Shown piece after piece: positions 1 to 5,561 of a stretch of 5,654 nucleotides of DNA. Both the position numbers and the translations under genes were made by a program. The notes beneath the pieces were generated by a model, which made no database searches, was not told where the DNA came from, and saw only the letters and a program-made list of their open reading frames with translations. Numbering within the stretch: the first letter of the stretch is position 1; each line of letters begins with the position of its first letter. Location of the stretch: contig CALVHK010000067.1 of the NCBI GenBank assembly GCA_944327405.1, positions 1 through 5,654 on the forward strand, given 5' to 3'. This DNA is from an uncultured Bacilli bacterium (GTDB lineage Bacteria; Bacillota_I; Bacilli_A; RF39; UBA660).

Positions 1-2084
1 GGGTTACTTCTTGGAGTTCTTCCAATCGCATCTTGGGTAATATGAACTACTTTATCCACGTTTTCCATTCCTTTGATTTCTTTGCAAGCCCCAGGAATTT
101 GTTTTGATCCATTGATTTGGACGGCTAGAGTTTTATATAGAATCTCATTAATTAATGATGACTTTCCGCTTCCAGAAACACCTGTTACGCATACAAATTT
201 ATTAAGAGGAATCTCAACATTAATATTTTTTAGGTTATGTTCTTTGGCTTTAATGATCTTTAGAGATTTTCCATTTCCTTTTCTTCTTTTCTTTGGTACT
301 TCAATGCGTTCTTTGCCAGATAAGTAACGACCAGTTAAGGAGTCAGGATTAGCCATTACTTCTTTCGGTGTTCCGGCAGCCATAACACGTCCACCAAATT
401 CACCTGCTCCTGGGCCAATATCTACTAGGTAGTCAGCTGCAAGCATGGTGTCGGTATCGTGTTCGACAACAATTAGTGTATTTCCTAAATCACGCATCTC
501 TTGCATAGCTTTAATAAGTTTCTCATTGTCTTTTTGATGCAAACCAATACTTGGTTCATCTAGAACATATAATACTCCAGATAATTTCGAACCGATTTGA
601 GTAGCAAGACGGATACGTTGTGCTTCTCCTCCAGAAAGAGTACCAGCACTTCGGGATAATGTTAAGTATCCTAGTCCTACGTTAATTAAAAAATCAAGAC
701 GGTTTAGTATTTCTTTCGTGACTAAGCCACTAATTTCTTGCTGTTCTTTCGTAAGATGCAATTTGGCAATAAAGTCTCTTAGTTCTAAAATACTAAGATT
801 CGTTACTTCATAAATATTCTTCTTATTTATTTTTACCGATAAAACGGAATCGTTAAGTCTTGCTCCGTGACACTTAGGACATGGAGACTCTACCATATAC
901 ATTTCAATCCATTCACGACGCCAATTGCTCGTTGTTTCTAAATGGAGTCGCTCTAGTTTGTTAATTACTCCTTCATAATAGTCACTTACATAACGAACGT
1001 TTCCGTTTTTCGATACATATTTAAAATCGATTTTATCAATGGAACCGTATAAAATAATATCGAGTTCTTTGCGTGTAAGATCTTTTAGAGGTTTATTTGG
1101 ATCAATGTTGTAGTAAACACAAACGGCTAAAAGTTGGGTTGTATCAATGCTTTGATCGTTGCTAATGGTTTTAATTCCACCTTCTAGTATGCTTTTGTTT
1201 TTATCGGGCATAAGTAGTGCTTCGCCGATTTTTAGTTTGGTGCCTAGTCCTTTACATTCAGGGCAGGCTCCATAAGGGGCATTAAAGGAAAATAATCTTG
1301 GTTCTAGTTCGGGAATAGAAAAATTACAATGAGGACAGGCATAAGATTCACTCATTAATATTTCTTCCTTGCCAATTACATTGATTAATACTTTCCCACT
1401 AGCCAGTTTACAACTTGTCTCAATTGCTTCAAATATTCTTCCGCGTTCATCAGGGTCTAGAACAATTCGGTCTACTACTACTTCAATGTTATCTTTAATG
1501 TTTTTTTCGAGGACGATTTCTTCATCTAAACTACGCATCTCACCGTTTATACGCACTCTTGAATAACCACTTTTTCTTAATTCATCAAATAAATCTTTGT
1601 GAGTTCCTTTTTCTCCGTGGACTACTGGTGCCATAATTTCCAGTTTACTACCAATTTCTAAATCCATGATACGGTTCGTCATTTCTTCAATGGATTGTCT
1701 AGTTATGGGAATGTTGTGTTTAGGGCAGATTGGAACACCTATACGAGCATATAATAGTCTTAAATAATCATAGATTTCGGTAATTGTTCCCACAGTACTT
1801 CGTGGGTTTTTGTTGGTTGTTTTTTGGTCGATTGAAATACTAGGACTTAATCCCTCAATGGAATCGACATCTGGTTTTTCACTAATTCCGATAAATTGAC
1901 GGGCATAGGCACTTAGACTTTCTACATATCTTCTTTGTCCTTCCGCAAAAATGGTGTCAAATGCTAGTGAAGATTTTCCACTTCCGGATACTCCGGTCAT
2001 GACAATCAGTTTATTTTTGGGTAATTCTATATCAATATTTTTTAAATTGTTTTCTCTTGCTCCTTTTACTATAATTTTATCCAT
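1..2084 (-). CDS. uvrA: UvrABC excinuclease subunit A, N-terminal 694 residues (partial)
   Basis: UvrA is the ATP-dependent damage sensor of nucleotide excision repair; it dimerises, loads UvrB at lesions and then leaves. Reading from ATG at 2084 the frame is open to the window edge with no frameshift. The first Walker A (GVSGSGKSS) is at residues 31-39. A zinc module has CPHC at 250-253 and CPEC at 274-277. The conserved CPKCHGARL begins at 402. The ABC signature LSGGEAQR is at 483-490 and Walker B ends in D509-E510. The second Walker A follows, with its lysine at 641. UvrA is usually about 940 residues, so roughly the last 250 (second zinc finger, second signature and Walker B) lie off the left edge. 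The start is fixed by AAGGAG (2095-2100), 10 nt upstream. The gene has its own promoter with a LexA-type box, divergent from the surface protein gene. uvrB is not in the window. Confidence 0.98.
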   Translation of the reverse strand, partial: MDKIIVKGARENNLKNIDIELPKNKLIVMTGVSGSGKSSLAFDTIFAEGQRRYVESLSAYARQFIGISEKPDVDSIEGLSPSISIDQKTTNKNPRSTVGTITEIYDYLRLLYARIGVPICPKHNIPITRQSIEEMTNRIMDLEIGSKLEIMAPVVHGEKGTHKDLFDELRKSGYSRVRINGEMRSLDEEIVLEKNIKDNIEVVVDRIVLDPDERGRIFEAIETSCKLASGKVLINVIGKEEILMSESYACPHCNFSIPELEPRLFSFNAPYGACPECKGLGTKLKIGEALLMPDKNKSILEGGIKTISNDQSIDTTQLLAVCVYYNIDPNKPLKDLTRKELDIILYGSIDKIDFKYVSKNGNVRYVSDYYEGVINKLERLHLETTSNWRREWIEMYMVESPCPKCHGARLNDSVLSVKINKKNIYEVTNLSILELRDFIAKLHLTKEQQEISGLVTKEILNRLDFLINVGLGYLTLSRSAGTLSGGEAQRIRLATQIGSKLSGVLYVLDEPSIGLHQKDNEKLIKAMQEMRDLGNTLIVVEHDTDTMLAADYLVDIGPGAGEFGGRVMAAGTPKEVMANPDSLTGRYLSGKERIEVPKKRRKGNGKSLKIIKAKEHNLKNINVEIPLNKFVCVTGVSGSGKSSLINEILYKTLAVQINGSKQIPGACKEIKGMENVDKVVHITQDAIGRTPRSN

Positions 2085-2150
2085 ATTTTTAACACTCCTT
2101 TTTTATTATCATGCCTTAAAAATGATAATTTAATCATTAGAAACGAGCTT

Positions 2151-2179
2151 ATTATATCACACGAACATTTGTTAGTCAA
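2151..2179 (-). promoter_or_regulatory. uvrA sigma-A promoter
   Basis: Read on the minus strand, a -35 box TTGACT (2174-2179) is followed by a 17-bp spacer and a perfect -10 box TATAAT (2151-2156). Transcription should begin near 2144, giving a leader of about 60 nt before the uvrA ATG. The spacing is ideal for the vegetative sigma factor. A LexA-like palindrome occupies the spacer, so the promoter is probably blocked when LexA is bound. Confidence 0.85.
2162..2175. promoter_or_regulatory. Probable LexA/DinR (SOS) box in the uvrA promoter
   Basis: The 14-mer CGAACATTTGTTAG resembles the Gram-positive LexA operator consensus CGAACRNRYGTTYC. The left half-site CGAAC is perfect; the right half GTTAG departs at one of the conserved outer bases, and one inner R position is T. 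It lies inside the 17-bp spacer of the uvrA promoter and touches the -35 box, where a repressor would exclude RNA polymerase. uvrA is a classic SOS gene in Bacillus and relatives, which supports the assignment. The site is seen; binding is inferred. Confidence 0.7.
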
Positions 2180-2188
2180 GAACTTAGA

Positions 2189-2217
2189 TTGACAAAATGC
2201 TCGTTTTGTGGTATTAT
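2189..2217 (+). promoter_or_regulatory. Promoter of the BIG2 surface protein gene
   Basis: A perfect -35 box TTGACA (2189-2194), a 17-bp spacer and a -10 box TATTAT (2212-2217) give a strong vegetative promoter. The start of transcription should be near 2224, leaving a short leader that contains the Shine-Dalgarno AAAGGGGG (2231-2238). The -35 box is 9 bp from that of the divergent uvrA promoter, so the two polymerase footprints probably compete. Confidence 0.87.
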
Positions 2218-2246
2218 AGCAAGCAAAACCAAAGGGGGTTTTCAAT

Positions 2247-3515
2247 ATGTATGAAGATAAGAGAAGACGAATTCAAATTAATTGGAAGTCATTATTAATC
2301 AAACTTGTTATTTTGCTTGTTGTTGTTTTCTTGGTGATATGGATTATTTCACTTGTTAATCGGGATCGAGAAGTGGAATCAAATTTTAGTACTAATTTTG
2401 ATGCCATGAGAAGTGCAGCGACCGAGTATTTTACAGGTTCAAGACTTCCTCAAGAATTAAATGAGTCTGTAAGCATTTCGTTACAAGATATGTTTGATGA
2501 GGATCTTTTAGTGGAGCTTTTCGATGAATATGGTAATCCTTGTGATACTAGTAATAGTTATGCGGAAGCGACAAAGATTAGTGATACAGAATATCGAATT
2601 GAAATAAGACTTGTTTGTGATAATGAAAGTGATACCGTTATTAATACGGTAGAATATGAATCTTCTGATATAGATCAGGATCCAAGTGATACAGGGGAAG
2701 ATTTGGATGATGATAATACAGTTCCAGAGGAACCAGAAACTGATCCTGATGCAGATGATAATGATAATACCGATAATAATACGAATAACAACACGAATAA
2801 TAATACAAACAATAATAACAACAGTAGTAATAATAACAGTAGTAGCAATAACAATAATCAAAGTTCTAGTAGTACTGTTGCAGTAACACGAGTTGTCTTA
2901 AATTATAAAAGAATTGTTGTTGAAGTAGGATCTACTCGTTCTGTTGAAGCTTATATTTATCCAAGTAATGCGACTAATAAAAGTGTTAGTTGGAGTAGTA
3001 GCAATACTAGTGTAGCTACAGTTAGTGGAGGTGCGATTACCGGTCATAAGGCAGGTAGTGCTACGGTGACCGCTTTGGTTGGTGGTAAGTCTACGACGGT
3101 GGAAGTAGTGGTTGTAGATAATAATAGTAATACCAATGTGAATACTTGCTCTTATGGGACGAATGAATATTATACAAATCTTTATACTTTAGCTTATAGA
3201 GTAGAGGGAAATTGTGCGGTTAGCTATTCAAGTATTCATGGGTCACATAGTAATAATGCTAGTAATATTGGAGTTAGAGAATATCAAAAGCTAGTGCAAG
3301 AAATGTTAGAGCTTGAGGAAAAACTAGATGTAGATTTGGAAGTTCAAACTCCAGAGTTTGTGGAAATTAAAAATACAAGTGGAACAGGTTATGTTGGTTA
3401 TCAAATATATTTTAGCGTAAAATCAAAAACAACACCATATAGTTCCCAAACTGTTTATTCTTACTTTTTAAATCATAACTCGGAGCGGGTAGTATTAGTT
3501 AATGAATTGTATTAA
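2247..3515 (+). CDS. Membrane-anchored extracellular protein with Asn-rich linker and BIG2 Ig-like domain
   Basis: This 422-residue protein has a basic N-terminus (DKRRR) followed by one hydrophobic segment (about 16-37) with no cleavage site, which predicts an uncleaved anchor with the rest outside the cell. Residues 40-145 form a small domain with two cysteines (C99, C124). It contains a YFTGSRLP stretch, and its cysteine-bounded sheet-like pattern recalls pseudopilin-type domains of gut Firmicutes. Residues 140-173 are strongly acidic and 174-209 are almost only Asn, Ser and Thr. Residues about 211-290 are a BIG2 fold: VSWSSSNTSVATVS and GHKAGSATVTA are the typical core. The C-terminal part (295-422) has C301 and C323 and matches nothing I recognise. 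There is no LPXTG motif. The start is set by AAAGGGGG 8 nt upstream. It is monocistronic between its own promoter and terminator. An adhesive or envelope role is inferred; the exact function is unknown. Confidence 0.9.
   Translation: MYEDKRRRIQINWKSLLIKLVILLVVVFLVIWIISLVNRDREVESNFSTNFDAMRSAATEYFTGSRLPQELNESVSISLQDMFDEDLLVELFDEYGNPCDTSNSYAEATKISDTEYRIEIRLVCDNESDTVINTVEYESSDIDQDPSDTGEDLDDDNTVPEEPETDPDADDNDNTDNNTNNNTNNNTNNNNNSSNNNSSSNNNNQSSSSTVAVTRVVLNYKRIVVEVGSTRSVEAYIYPSNATNKSVSWSSSNTSVATVSGGAITGHKAGSATVTALVGGKSTTVEVVVVDNNSNTNVNTCSYGTNEYYTNLYTLAYRVEGNCAVSYSSIHGSHSNNASNIGVREYQKLVQEMLELEEKLDVDLEVQTPEFVEIKNTSGTGYVGYQIYFSVKSKTTPYSSQTVYSYFLNHNSERVVLVNELY
2757..2876 (+). repeat. Low-complexity AAT/AAC/AGT codon tract (Asn/Ser-rich linker)
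   Basis: About forty codons made mainly of AAT, AAC, ACG/ACA and AGT encode residues 171-210, including (NNT)n-like units and runs of N and S. It follows an acidic, Asp-rich stretch and precedes the BIG2 domain, so it serves as a flexible extracellular stalk. AAT and AAC are mixed rather than a pure repeat, which would slow slippage, yet units of 9-12 bp are clearly reiterated. Long reading frames in other frames over this tract are low-complexity artefacts. Confidence 0.85.
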
Positions 3516-3555
3516 AAAATCTGTTAGAAAATCAAATAATTTCTAACAGATTTTT
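3515..3555 (+). terminator. Rho-independent terminator of the surface protein gene
   Basis: A perfect 16-bp inverted repeat (3515-3530 paired with 3540-3555) encloses a 9-nt loop. Its 3' arm ends in five T residues and its 5' arm begins with five A residues, so it could stop transcription from either direction. The first base of the stem is the last base of the TAA stop codon, so the hairpin follows the gene with no gap. Confidence 0.9.
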
Positions 3556-3596
3556 AAATTTACACTTTTTTGAATATTTTTTCCGTTTTAGTAAAT

Positions 3597-3634
3597 TTAT
3601 TAATTCTGTATTAAAATAAGTACAGATTTAATAA
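3597..3634. repeat. Inverted repeat upstream of the nuclease remnant
   Basis: Arms at 3597-3610 and 3621-3634 pair over 14 positions with a single T/T mismatch, around a 10-nt loop; the central part is TTCTGTA opposite TACAGAT. There is no T-run after it, so it is a poor terminator. It could be an operator, an RNA hairpin, or a scar of the event that removed the 5' part of the downstream gene. No good promoter was found next to it. Confidence 0.5.
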
Positions 3635-3650
3635 TATTGGTTAGTAAAAC

Positions 3651-4034
3651 ATGTTAATTTCACCTGTGAAATATGCTTATTATGTGCGAGTTGACAAGCT
3701 TAATGAACTTGGCTATAATATAGACGAAGAGCTATTAAGATGGCTAAAATTTATAGTAGCTGTAGGATATGATAATAGGCAGCTCATAGCCGAAGGGGAT
3801 GAATTACTTATGGAGTTTAATGAATGGATTGATAATTACGTAAATGACGACGTCACTAAGGAAGCAATGGCAAAATTGAACAAAGAGATAGAAGAGAATA
3901 AATACGTTAAGATAGCAAGAGAAGAAGAAAAGATAAAAGTAGCTCAGAAGTTATTGGCAGATGATTTTCCTGTTGATGTAATATCTAAATATACAGATTT
4001 AAGTGTTGAAGAAATAGAGAGTCTTAAAAAGTAA
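3651..4034 (+). pseudogene. C-terminal remnant of an Rpn/PD-(D/E)XK transposase-like nuclease
   Basis: The frame gives 127 residues resembling the C-terminal half of the Rpn/PDDEXK_2 family (RecA-independent recombination-promoting nucleases, often annotated as transposases). Residues 29-66 carry the RWLKFI...IAEGDELLMEFNEWI pattern. The end KVAQKLLADDFPVDVISKYT plus LSVEEIESLKK is the characteristic charged helix and HTH-like tail of the family. Full-length members are commonly near 280-300 residues, so the N-terminal catalytic domain with its D/E-x-K residues is missing. An in-frame TAA lies just 5' of the ATG, no Shine-Dalgarno precedes it, and no catalytic-domain coding was recognised in the 95 bp before it. 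It is therefore read as a 5'-truncated, probably inactive gene. A short standalone protein is possible but less likely. Codon use resembles the neighbours. Confidence 0.75.
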
Positions 4035-4055
4035 ATAATCATGCATTAAAAAGTC

Positions 4056-4108
4056 ATAAAAGGAGATGTCAAGAAAATTAACATTTAATTTTCAACATCT
4101 CCTTTTAT
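4056..4108. terminator. Long composite hairpin, probable bidirectional terminator
   Basis: An outer perfect 14-bp stem (4056-4069 with 4095-4108) encloses a small asymmetric internal loop (3 nt against 1 nt) and an inner perfect 8-bp stem (4073-4080 with 4086-4093), capped by a 5-nt loop. The 3' arm ends in CTCCTTTTAT and is followed by further T residues, and the complement has an equivalent run. It starts 22 nt after the nuclease remnant and lies downstream of the opposing ribbon-helix-helix remnant, so it could serve both. Its length is unusual for a simple terminator; a tiny mobile hairpin element is the alternative. Confidence 0.7.
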
Positions 4109-4159
4109 TTTACAATAAAGTGTGAAACTTCAGGGAGTTGGGGATTTTATAAAAATAAG

Positions 4160-4353
4160 TTAATTTCTTACTTTATTTTTATCTTGGCTCTCACCATTGC
4201 CATAGATACAGGCTTCAATCATACTAATTACTACATTGTTAAAAGGTGCCATTTTCTTTTGCCATTTTCTCTACTTCTTTTAACAAATCGTCTTTAATAA
4301 GACTTGTAACTCGCTGGATCTTTTTGCCTGGTTTGTCTAATTACAAAATCCAT
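4160..4353 (-). pseudogene. Broken ribbon-helix-helix (Arc/MetJ-like) protein gene with two frameshifts
   Basis: On the minus strand a Shine-Dalgarno GAGGTG stands 6 nt before an ATG at 4353. The frame begins MDFVI and then meets a stop. Shifting +1 between about 4340 and 4322 gives DKPGKKIQRVTSLIKDD, continuing LLKEVEKMAKENGTF. A second +1 shift at the TTTT run (4241-4244) gives NNVVISMIEACIYGNGE and a lysine/asparagine-rich end, stopping at 4160. Joined, the product is about 63 residues with a beta strand (KIQRVTSLI), helix A (DDLLKEVEKMAKENG) and helix B (FNNVVISMIEACI), the ribbon-helix-helix order of small DNA-binding repressors and antitoxins. Both breaks look like one extra base. The 4109-4159 stretch downstream holds nothing I can name. 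The family call rests on pattern alone. Confidence 0.65.
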
Positions 4354-4441
4354 TTTCACACCTCATATATATTTTAATATGTTTTAAAAATATAATAAAG
4401 GCCAGAATTTTCTAATATATTTTTCTGTGATAACAATAATT

Positions 4442-4493
4442 TTGTCAAATGTTTAAAAAGGTGTTGTATAATGCTAGCCTATTTTGTTATAAT
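4442..4493 (+). promoter_or_regulatory. Promoter region of the tsaE operon with two candidate -10 boxes
   Basis: TTGTCA (4442-4447) stands 19 bp before a perfect TATAAT (4467-4472). A second perfect TATAAT (4488-4493) lies 18 bp after TTGTAT (4464-4469). The first would start transcription near 4479 and leave room for the tsaE Shine-Dalgarno site. The second would start near 4500 and cut into that site, so the first is the more useful despite its long spacer. The two -10 boxes sit in an imperfect tandem duplication (TTGTATAATGCTAGCC and TTGTTATAATAGCC). Confidence 0.55.
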
Positions 4494-4510
4494 AGCCTTA
4501 GGTGAGTGAT

Positions 4511-4960
4511 ATGAATTATAAGTTTACATCAAGAAGTGTGGAAGATACACTCCTTTTGGCTGAAAATATCGAAAGTGAAAAATTTCCAGGAATGGTTATT
4601 TGCCTTAATGGTGACTTGGGTAGTGGTAAGACCGTATTCGTTAAGGGTTTTGCAGCCTCTTTGGGAATAGAGGATAATATTACCTCACCAACATTTACCA
4701 TTGTTAAAGAATATATGAGTGGGGAATTGCCTTTATATCATATGGATGTTTATCGGATAGAAGAAAATGAAGATTTTGGTGTGGAAGATTATTTTAACAA
4801 AGATGGTATTTGTATGATTGAATGGGCTGAATTAATTGAAGAGAGATTACCAGAGGAAAGACTGGATATTAATTTTAAAATTGTAGATGAAAATACGCGT
4901 ATCTTAGTGTTTAATCCTCATGGCGATAAATATGAAGAATTATGTAATGCAGTATTGTAA
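4511..4960 (+). CDS. tsaE: tRNA threonylcarbamoyladenosine biosynthesis ATPase TsaE
   Basis: TsaE is the small P-loop ATPase that binds TsaB-TsaD and is needed for repeated cycles of t6A formation at position 37 of ANN-decoding tRNAs. With the ATG at 4511 the protein has 149 residues, the normal size. Visible motifs are Walker A GDLGSGKT (34-41), the switch-like TSPTF (58-62), HMDVYR (77-82) and EWAE (104-107), all typical of the family. A GTG nine bases earlier (4502) is in frame but has no ribosome site. AGGTGA (4500-4505), 5 nt before the ATG, favours 4511. It is first in a tsaE-tsaB-acetyltransferase order common in Bacilli. The gap to tsaB is 43 bp and contains a terminator-like hairpin, so TsaE may be made in excess over the downstream products. 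Confidence 0.97.
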   Translation: MNYKFTSRSVEDTLLLAENIESEKFPGMVICLNGDLGSGKTVFVKGFAASLGIEDNITSPTFTIVKEYMSGELPLYHMDVYRIEENEDFGVEDYFNKDGICMIEWAELIEERLPEERLDINFKIVDENTRILVFNPHGDKYEELCNAVL

Positions 4961-4988
4961 TCTCACTTTTTAAGTGGGGTTTTTGTTT
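4959..4988 (+). terminator. Terminator-like hairpin between tsaE and tsaB (possible attenuator)
   Basis: Starting in the tsaE stop codon, CTCACTT (4962-4968) pairs with AAGTGGG (4972-4978) around a TTT loop, with one G-T wobble; the stem can be lengthened by a G-T and two A-T pairs. TTTTTGTTT (4980-4988) follows at once. This is a compact rho-independent terminator shape inside what should be one operon. It probably stops only part of the transcripts, since no obvious promoter was found between it and tsaB. Confidence 0.65.
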
Positions 4989-5003
4989 CTAAAGGAGGGT
5001 AGT

Positions 5004-5561
5004 ATGTATACACTTTATATTGATACTCATGGATTAGAGTTAGTATTTATTTTATTTAAAGATGATACTATTTTGGATGAGAGAAGGCAAATAAGTGAAA
5101 AACATTCACGGTATGCTGTAGCGATGCTAGAAAGTTTGTTAAGTAGTAATCAAGTAACCGCGGAAGATTTAAGTTTAATTATCGTCATTAATGGTCCTGG
5201 TTCTTTTACGGGAGTAAGAATTGGGTGTGTGATAGCAAAAATTATGAGCTATACAAAGAATATTCCTCTTAAAACACTTACTTACTTACAGGCTTTGGAT
5301 TTATCAATTGACGCGGAAGTAACTTTGGGAATACGTGATCGAAATGGTGTTTTTGTAGGGAAATTTGATCGGAATCATGAGTTAGTAAGCGATTACTTTT
5401 ATTTAAGTAATCAAGACTTAAAAAAATATAGTGAAGAAATAATTATCAATGGAGAAGTTGATTTAAATAAGGTTTATTTGTATATGAAAGAACAGATGAC
5501 TATTAATCCTCATTTACTTAAACCTATTTATGTTAAGAAGCTTGAGGTGGAAAATGGTTAG
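5004..5561 (+). CDS. tsaB: tRNA threonylcarbamoyladenosine biosynthesis protein TsaB (short form)
   Basis: TsaB is the ASKHA-fold partner that dimerises with TsaD and forms the scaffold of the bacterial t6A complex with TsaE. From the ATG at 5004 it has 185 residues. The N-terminal strand MYTLYIDT (1-8) matches the family's first phosphate-site strand. KHS (33-35), the hallmark NGPGSFTGVRIG (63-74) and IPLKTLTYLQAL (87-98) are clear, and RDRNGVFVGKF (111-121) corresponds to the usual DARR-x-EVY segment. The C-terminus ends PIYVKKLEVENG, like the normal PxYLR ending. Usual lengths are about 220-240, so the second lobe is shortened internally. An in-frame GTG at 4974 is rejected because AAAGGAGGG (4991-4999) lies 4 nt before 5004. 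The end overlaps the next gene by 8 bp. Confidence 0.95.
   Translation: MYTLYIDTHGLELVFILFKDDTILDERRQISEKHSRYAVAMLESLLSSNQVTAEDLSLIIVINGPGSFTGVRIGCVIAKIMSYTKNIPLKTLTYLQALDLSIDAEVTLGIRDRNGVFVGKFDRNHELVSDYFYLSNQDLKKYSEEIIINGEVDLNKVYLYMKEQMTINPHLLKPIYVKKLEVENG

Noticed and set aside
73..327. Plus-strand frames over uvrA, here and also at 1369-1566 and 1951-2133
   Set aside because: They are antisense to continuous, motif-rich uvrA coding sequence; their content is the complement of conserved UvrA motifs.
2121..2138. Small inverted repeat AATGAT...ATCATT in the uvrA leader
   Set aside because: Only 6 AT-rich pairs; expected by chance in sequence of this composition and without a T-run or known regulator match.
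2508..2861. A 117-codon minus-strand reading frame inside the surface protein gene
   Set aside because: It is dominated by Ile/Val runs produced by reading the Asn codon tract backwards; it has no recognisable domain and lies wholly within a well-supported gene.
2686..2886. A second plus-strand frame over the Asn-rich tract
   Set aside because: Low-complexity Ile/Thr shadow of the same codon repeat, with no independent support.
4109..4159. Possible insertion-sequence end next to the composite hairpin
   Set aside because: No terminal inverted repeat partner, target duplication or transposase coding could be found, so it is left unassigned.
4502..4504. GTG as the tsaE start
   Set aside because: The Shine-Dalgarno AGGTGA overlaps this codon and is correctly placed for the ATG at 4511 instead.
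4516..4701. Minus-strand frame opposite tsaE
   Set aside because: Lies antisense to the TsaE P-loop region and has no ribosome site or family features.
4974..4976. GTG as the tsaB start
   Set aside because: It lies in the 3' arm of the hairpin and would add residues not found in TsaB; the strong AAAGGAGGG site points to 5004.
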